Source of the DNA: Bin87 sp963668585
GTDB taxonomy: Bacteria; Chloroflexota; Dehalococcoidia; Lucifugimonadales; UBA3495
Assembly (NCBI GenBank): GCA_963668585.1
Contig: OY764869.1
Location: 2,914,001 to 2,978,000, forward strand
Direction of reading: 5' to 3'
DNA: 64,000 nt
The translations under genes were made by a program, and so were the position numbers. Shown here in pieces: positions 60,111 through 64,000 of the stretch; the stretch's first letter is position 1, and each line of letters opens with the position of its first letter. The notes beneath the pieces are model-generated. The model worked only from the letters and a program-made list of their open reading frames with translations, had not been told where the DNA came from and did no database searches.

Positions 60111-61583
60111 TTAGCCGACGGTTCCTTCCAGGCTCACTTTCAGGAGTTGCGAAGCTTCCATCGCAAACTCGAAGGGCAATTCCTGAAAGATGCCCCGGCA
60201 GAATCCGTTGATGATCATGAAGTGCGCGTCTTCCACCCCGATTCCCCGCTGTTGCAGGTAAAACAGTTGGTCGTCAGACACCTTGGATGTCGTAGCTTCA
60301 TGCTCCAATTGGGCGGATGGGTTCTTGACTTCGATGTAGGGGACCGTGTGCGCGCCGCACTGGTCGCCCACCAACAGCGAGTCGCACTGGGTGAAGTTCT
60401 TCGCTCCGTTGGCCGAGGGATTGATCTTCACCAGCCCTCGGTAGGTCTGCTGACCCTGCCCGGCTGAGATGCCCTTGGCGACGATCGTGCTGCGGGTGTT
60501 CTTGCCCACATGGATCATCTTCGTGCCGGTGTCCGCCTGCTGCCAGTTGTTCACCAGCGCGACGGAATAGAACTCGCCAACGGAGTTGTCGCCCTGGAGG
60601 ATCACGCTGGGGTATTTCCATGTAATCGCGGAACCAGTTTCAACCTGGGTCCACGAGATTTTGGAATCCGCTCCGGCGCACTTGCCCCGTTTGGTGACGA
60701 AGTTGTACACGCCGCCCTGTCCGTCTTTGTCGCCGGGGTACCAGTTTTGCAGCGTGCTGTACTTGATCTCAGCGCCTTCCAGAGCCACCAGTTCCACCAC
60801 CGCTGCGTGCAACTGGCTGGTCTTGCGCATCGGCGCGGTGCAGCCTTCCAGGTAACTGACGTAGGCTCCCTTGTCTGCGACGATCAGCGTACGCTCGAAT
60901 TGCCCGCTGTCGGCCTGATTGATGCGAAAATACGTCATCAGTTCAATCGGGCAACGAACCCCGGGCGGGATGTAGGCAAATGACCCGTCAGAGAACACGG
61001 CCGAGTTCAACGTGGCGTAGAAATTGTCGGCGTAGGGCACCACAGATCCCAGGTATTTCTGGACCAGGTCCGGGTGTTTCTGGATGGCTTCACTTATGGA
61101 GCAGAAAATAACGCCCGCTTTTTCCAGTTGCTCCTGGTAGGTGGTCGCCACCGACACGCTGTCCAGCACCGCATCAACGGCCACTCCAGCCAACCTGGCC
61201 TGCTCCTCCAACGGGATGCCCAGCTTGCTGAACGCTTCGAGGACTTCCGGATCAACCTCGTCCAGGCTTTTCGGTCCATCGTCCGCGGACTTCGGAGCGG
61301 CGTAGTAATGCATGTCCTGGTAATCGATGGGCGGAAATTCCACGTTCGCCCAAGTGGGTTCACTGTAGGTCTGCCGAGACCAGAAACGGAACGCCTTCAA
61401 TCGCCAGTCCAGCATCCATTCCGGCTCATTTTTCTTAGCCGAAATCAGGCGTACCACGTCCTCGCTCAGGCCTTTGGGGAACGCTTCCTCCTCAATGTCG
61501 ATGGTGAATCCCCACTTGTAGTCGGAATTCAGCTCTTCAGAGGTGGTTTCCCTTGAAATTACGCGCTGTGCTGGGGTCGTCAT
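60111..61583 (-). CDS. sufB: Fe-S assembly scaffold SufB
   Basis: The 490-residue product builds the nascent cluster. YKWGFTIDIEEEAFPKGLSE, TYFRINQADSGQFERTLIVADKG, SYLEGCTAPMRKTSQLHAAV with the catalytic Cys, and SKVSDDQLFYLQQRGIGVED are typical. I start at ATG 61581-61583, with GAGGAGG about 11 bases upstream; the frame to 61697 runs into the promoter. It is first in sufBCDSU-sufU2. Confidence 0.96.
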   Translation of the reverse strand: MTTPAQRVISRETTSEELNSDYKWGFTIDIEEEAFPKGLSEDVVRLISAKKNEPEWMLDWRLKAFRFWSRQTYSEPTWANVEFPPIDYQDMHYYAAPKSADDGPKSLDEVDPEVLEAFSKLGIPLEEQARLAGVAVDAVLDSVSVATTYQEQLEKAGVIFCSISEAIQKHPDLVQKYLGSVVPYADNFYATLNSAVFSDGSFAYIPPGVRCPIELMTYFRINQADSGQFERTLIVADKGAYVSYLEGCTAPMRKTSQLHAAVVELVALEGAEIKYSTLQNWYPGDKDGQGGVYNFVTKRGKCAGADSKISWTQVETGSAITWKYPSVILQGDNSVGEFYSVALVNNWQQADTGTKMIHVGKNTRSTIVAKGISAGQGQQTYRGLVKINPSANGAKNFTQCDSLLVGDQCGAHTVPYIEVKNPSAQLEHEATTSKVSDDQLFYLQQRGIGVEDAHFMIINGFCRGIFQELPFEFAMEASQLLKVSLEGTVG

Positions 61584-61668
61584 TGGACGTTCATCCTCCT
61601 CGCCGGCGGTGGTTTGCAGCTTGCCGACGGTGATGCGGGATAATTCCCGACCATTTGGGTCAACAATC

Positions 61669-61697
61669 ATCGTAGACCAGCATCCCTGTCCTGTCAA
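61669..61697 (-). promoter_or_regulatory. suf operon promoter
   Basis: On the minus strand a consensus TTGACA (61692-61697) and TACGAT (61669-61674) are exactly 17 bases apart, giving a leader of about 80 bases before sufB. Confidence 0.7.
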
Positions 61698-61797
61698 CGG
61701 GAATGGCAGGCCACCAATTCGTGATACACTCTATTCATAATCAGCGATTGATAATACAGCAAGATAGCCATAAACATACAATCAAAGGAGATATCAA

Positions 61798-62244
61798 ATG
61801 AACGCTGCTCAGATAGAGTTGGTCCAGGAATCCTTCGCCAAAATTGCCCCGATTGCCGATACCGCCGCCGAACTGTTCTACCAGCGTCTTTTCGAACTGG
61901 ATGATGAGTTGCAACATCTATTCGATTCAGATTTTGAGGAGCAGGGCCGCAGGTTGATGAAGATGGTGTCGGCGGCAGTTGCAGGGCTCGATGACCTCGA
62001 ATCCCTGGTTCCCGTTGTGGAGCGCCTGGGCGTCCGCCACCGGGTATATGGCGTCCAGCCTTCCCACTTCGACACCGTGGGATCGGCGCTCATGTGGACG
62101 TTGGAACAAGGTTTGGGCGAACATTTCACCCCCGAGGTGGCCGACGCGTGGGCCAATACCTACGGGTTGCTTTCCGGAGTCATGCAGGAAGCCGCCGGGT
62201 ACGATCCGGAACCAGACGCTGAACTCGCCACCAGCGCCATCTGA
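61798..62244 (+). CDS. Single-domain globin (flavohemoglobin/Vgb-like)
   Basis: The 148-residue product has Tyr28 (B10) in AELFYQRLFEL, a distal Gln near residue 49 and the proximal His90 in VYGVQPSHFDTVG, the pattern of FHb-type globins. It lacks the reductase domain. It can bind O2 or NO. AGGAGA lies 8 bases before the ATG. It diverges from the suf operon across 214 bases, hinting at shared redox or NO control. Confidence 0.92.
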   Translation: MNAAQIELVQESFAKIAPIADTAAELFYQRLFELDDELQHLFDSDFEEQGRRLMKMVSAAVAGLDDLESLVPVVERLGVRHRVYGVQPSHFDTVGSALMWTLEQGLGEHFTPEVADAWANTYGLLSGVMQEAAGYDPEPDAELATSAI

Positions 62245-62392
62245 CGTCCAGACGGACGCAATCGCTGGCGCGGTGAACCGCCTGAGATTTACGGGTCCGG
62301 CGCGCCGGCGCAGCGTCTCATCCATCATCCGTTGATGCTATACTTGGCGGGCAGTATCGCCCCGCCGCGGCCCAATCGACGGAGACGCCCGG

Positions 62393-63217
62393 ATGCCAGA
62401 AACGCAAATCTTCTGCGACGCTCACACCCATCTCGACCAGTACGAGCAGTTCGACCCTGCTGAATTGCCCGGCATCCTGCAACGGTCCCACGAGGCCGGT
62501 GTGGGTTACGTCGTTTTGGCCGGCACCACCCTGGAATCAACAGAACGCTGCATCGCGCTCGCCGACGAGCATCCCATGTTCTACGCGGGCGTGGGCATCC
62601 ATCCGATGCACGCCGAACGACCGGTTGATGACGACGCGTACGCCCGTCTGGAGTCCCTGGCTCGAAACAACCCCCGGGTCGTGTGCATCTCCGAAGTGGG
62701 GCTGGATTACCTGCCTGAATCCCCGGACCACGAAACGCAGGACCAAGTTTTCCGTCAGCATATCCATCTGGCCAAAAGTCTTGACCTGCCCATCATCTTC
62801 CACTCCCGGGAGTCTCACCCGGAAGTATTCAAGGTTTTGCGGGAGGAGAATGCGGGACAGGTCGGCGGCGCCATGCACTATTTCCAGGGCGATGCCGAAA
62901 CGGCCCGCGCCGCCATCGAATGCGGGTTCTTCATCTCGTTGGCGCGCCCGCTCACCCGCCTCCCGGAGCTACGCGAAGTGGCCCGGGCCATCCCCCTGGA
63001 ACACATCGTCCTGGAAACCGACGCTTACCCGCAACCCTTCAAAAAGTACCGGCATAACTGGACCGAGCCACGGCATCTGGCCGAGGTCGCCCAGTGCCTC
63101 GCCACCGTCAAGGGCATTTCGGTGGAGGAAGTCGCGGCCGTCACCACCGCCAACCTGAGCAACCTCTTGAAGTTGGACACACCGACCGTCCCCGCGCCGG
63201 TCAACACCGCCGACTGA
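62393..63217 (+). CDS. TatD-family hydrolase
   Basis: The 274-residue product is a TIM-barrel metal-dependent DNase-type enzyme. FCDAHTHLDQYEQFD, AGVGIHPMHAERP, CISEVGLDYLPESPD, IIFHSRESHPEVF, GAMHYFQGDAETA and VLETDAYPQPF supply the His, Glu and Asp metal ligands in family order. TatD proteins trim DNA 3' ends and act on D-aminoacyl-tRNA in some species. Confidence 0.92.
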   Translation: MPETQIFCDAHTHLDQYEQFDPAELPGILQRSHEAGVGYVVLAGTTLESTERCIALADEHPMFYAGVGIHPMHAERPVDDDAYARLESLARNNPRVVCISEVGLDYLPESPDHETQDQVFRQHIHLAKSLDLPIIFHSRESHPEVFKVLREENAGQVGGAMHYFQGDAETARAAIECGFFISLARPLTRLPELREVARAIPLEHIVLETDAYPQPFKKYRHNWTEPRHLAEVAQCLATVKGISVEEVAAVTTANLSNLLKLDTPTVPAPVNTAD

Positions 63218-63249
63218 GCGCCACCCGAAGCCGCCAGGAGGTCCGCGCA

Positions 63250-63720
63250 ATGGCCACTCAACAGGAACGCCCGCATCCAGAAGCGCCGGAACAGGTTGTG
63301 CCCCACAGTCTCAACGACTACCTGGAGGTAATGACGAAGGCGGTTTTCCAGAGCGGAATGTCATGGAAAGTGGTCAACGCCAAATGGCCCGGCTTCCGGT
63401 CCGGATTCGGAGGTTTCGACGTTGCAGCAGTCGCGGCAATGGACGAATCGGCCATCGATACGCTGGCGTCCGACACTCGAATCATCCGCAATCGGCGGAA
63501 GATCGTGGCGACGGTCCACAATGCGCAGCGTCTAATTGAACTGGACGAGGAGCATGGCGACATCCGCAACTACCTGCGGTCGCATGGCGACTTTTACGCT
63601 GTCCTCAAGGACGTTCGAAAACAGTTCAAATTCATGGGAGACACCGGCACATACTATTGGTTATACGTTCTGGGAGAAGAGGTGCCGGACTACAGCGAAT
63701 TCTGTAACCGCCAAAAGTAG
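63250..63720 (+). CDS. DNA-3-methyladenine glycosylase I (Tag)-like protein
   Basis: The 156-residue product resembles the helix-hairpin-helix glycosylase Tag: KAVFQSGMSWKVVNAKWPGFRSGFGGFD, IRNRRKIVATVHNAQRLIEL and a C-terminal region with YYWLYVLGEEVPD. It lacks the N-terminal Cys/His zinc site of true Tag, so catalysis is doubtful. ATG 63250 has AGGAGG 8 bases upstream. It follows tatD by 32 bases. Confidence 0.8.
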   Translation: MATQQERPHPEAPEQVVPHSLNDYLEVMTKAVFQSGMSWKVVNAKWPGFRSGFGGFDVAAVAAMDESAIDTLASDTRIIRNRRKIVATVHNAQRLIELDEEHGDIRNYLRSHGDFYAVLKDVRKQFKFMGDTGTYYWLYVLGEEVPDYSEFCNRQK

Positions 63721-63810
63721 ATTGATCGCGAGTAACCCGCAACTATTCCACCGACGTAAAAGCCCGTCCGGACCCGGCAGTCCATGTTTGAACCACCGGA
63801 GGTTGACGCA

Positions 63811-64000
63811 ATGACCACACCAACAACCTGCCAACTTGCCCTCAAGGAATGGGCCGTGACCCTCAAAGCCCTCGCCGACGGAGACCAGATTCTGATGATT
63901 CGCAAAGGCGGGATTCACGAAGAAAGCAAGGACTTCAGGGTCATTCACCCAGAATTTCTGCTGTACCCGACCTACCTGCACCAACGCGAAGACCTCCTGA
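63811..64000 (+). CDS. DUF1802-family protein, N-terminal fragment (cut by window edge)
   Basis: The first 63 residues read MTTPTTCQLALKEWAVTLKA, then DGDQILMIRKGGIHEESKDF and HPEFLLYPTYLHQREDLL, the conserved start of DUF1802 (KEWA, LRKGGI-EE, EFLLYPT, HQ). GGAGG lies 9 bases before the ATG. The family has no known function. Confidence 0.8.
   Translation, partial: MTTPTTCQLALKEWAVTLKALADGDQILMIRKGGIHEESKDFRVIHPEFLLYPTYLHQREDLL

Overview
This is a 64 kb stretch of a GC-rich bacterial chromosome, densely packed and with no sign of phage, insertion sequences, CRISPR or defence genes. The gene set suggests Chloroflexota, most likely a SAR202-like or Dehalococcoidia lineage. The grounds are an 11-subunit complex I without NuoEFG, a succinate dehydrogenase with an HdrB-like subunit, an F420-type LLM oxidoreductase, a CaiB-type CoA transferase, thiolase plus zinc-ribbon/OB-fold proteins, a PAC2-family protein and a SufBCDSU system. 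That placement is inference; no marker such as 16S rRNA is present.

Layout. 1-2.5 kb: start of an MFS transporter, then minC-minD-minE (minus strand). 2.6-6 kb: VOC protein, thiolase, and an HMG-CoA-synthase-like/zinc-ribbon/OB-fold fusion that lacks the usual catalytic residues. 6-11.7 kb: S41 protease lipoprotein, smpB, gamma-carbonic anhydrase, LLM oxidoreductase, SprT-like protein and an unrecognised protein built of two HYHYGP domains. 11.7-17.5 kb: purF-purM-small His/Gly protein-purH-RNase H-like nuclease-SDR, read from a promoter that looks leaderless. 17.7-21.4 kb: rpmH-rnpA-yidD-PQQ lipoprotein-yidC-jag, the classic ribosome/membrane-insertion operon with an inserted propeller gene and a 107-nt yidC/jag overlap. 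21.7-24.8 kb: small membrane protein, gamma-glutamyltransferase, and a 1.1 kb non-coding region with repeats. 24.8-29.6 kb: monomeric isocitrate dehydrogenase, malate dehydrogenase, class III aminotransferase.

29.6-46.1 kb is a continuous minus-strand energy block: nuoABCDHIJK-DUF2007-nuoLMN, NAD kinase, two tandem Nudix hydrolases, then sdhA-sdhB-sdhE-like. Together with the TCA dehydrogenases upstream it describes respiratory metabolism in which complex I probably does not take electrons directly from NADH. 46.2-50.7 kb (plus): alpha/beta hydrolase, a 45-residue zinc-ribbon microprotein, CaiB-family CoA transferase, rdgB, moaA, moaC. 50.7-55.5 kb: hypothetical, tRNA-Met(CAT), PAC2 protein, alpha/beta hydrolase, ferritin, DinB protein, triple-DUF4377 lipoprotein. 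55.5-61.7 kb: sufBCDS plus two sufU paralogues. 61.8-64 kb: globin, TatD, a Tag-like protein, and the start of a DUF1802 gene.

Between genes there are two recurring non-coding signatures: a family of GGGGCGGG/CCCGCCCC hairpins at gene ends and a roughly 95-bp dispersed repeat. The best candidates for undescribed biology are the HYHYGP double-domain protein, the HMG-CoA-synthase-like protein without its active site, the microprotein at 47141, and the promoter-bearing non-coding region near 24.1 kb.
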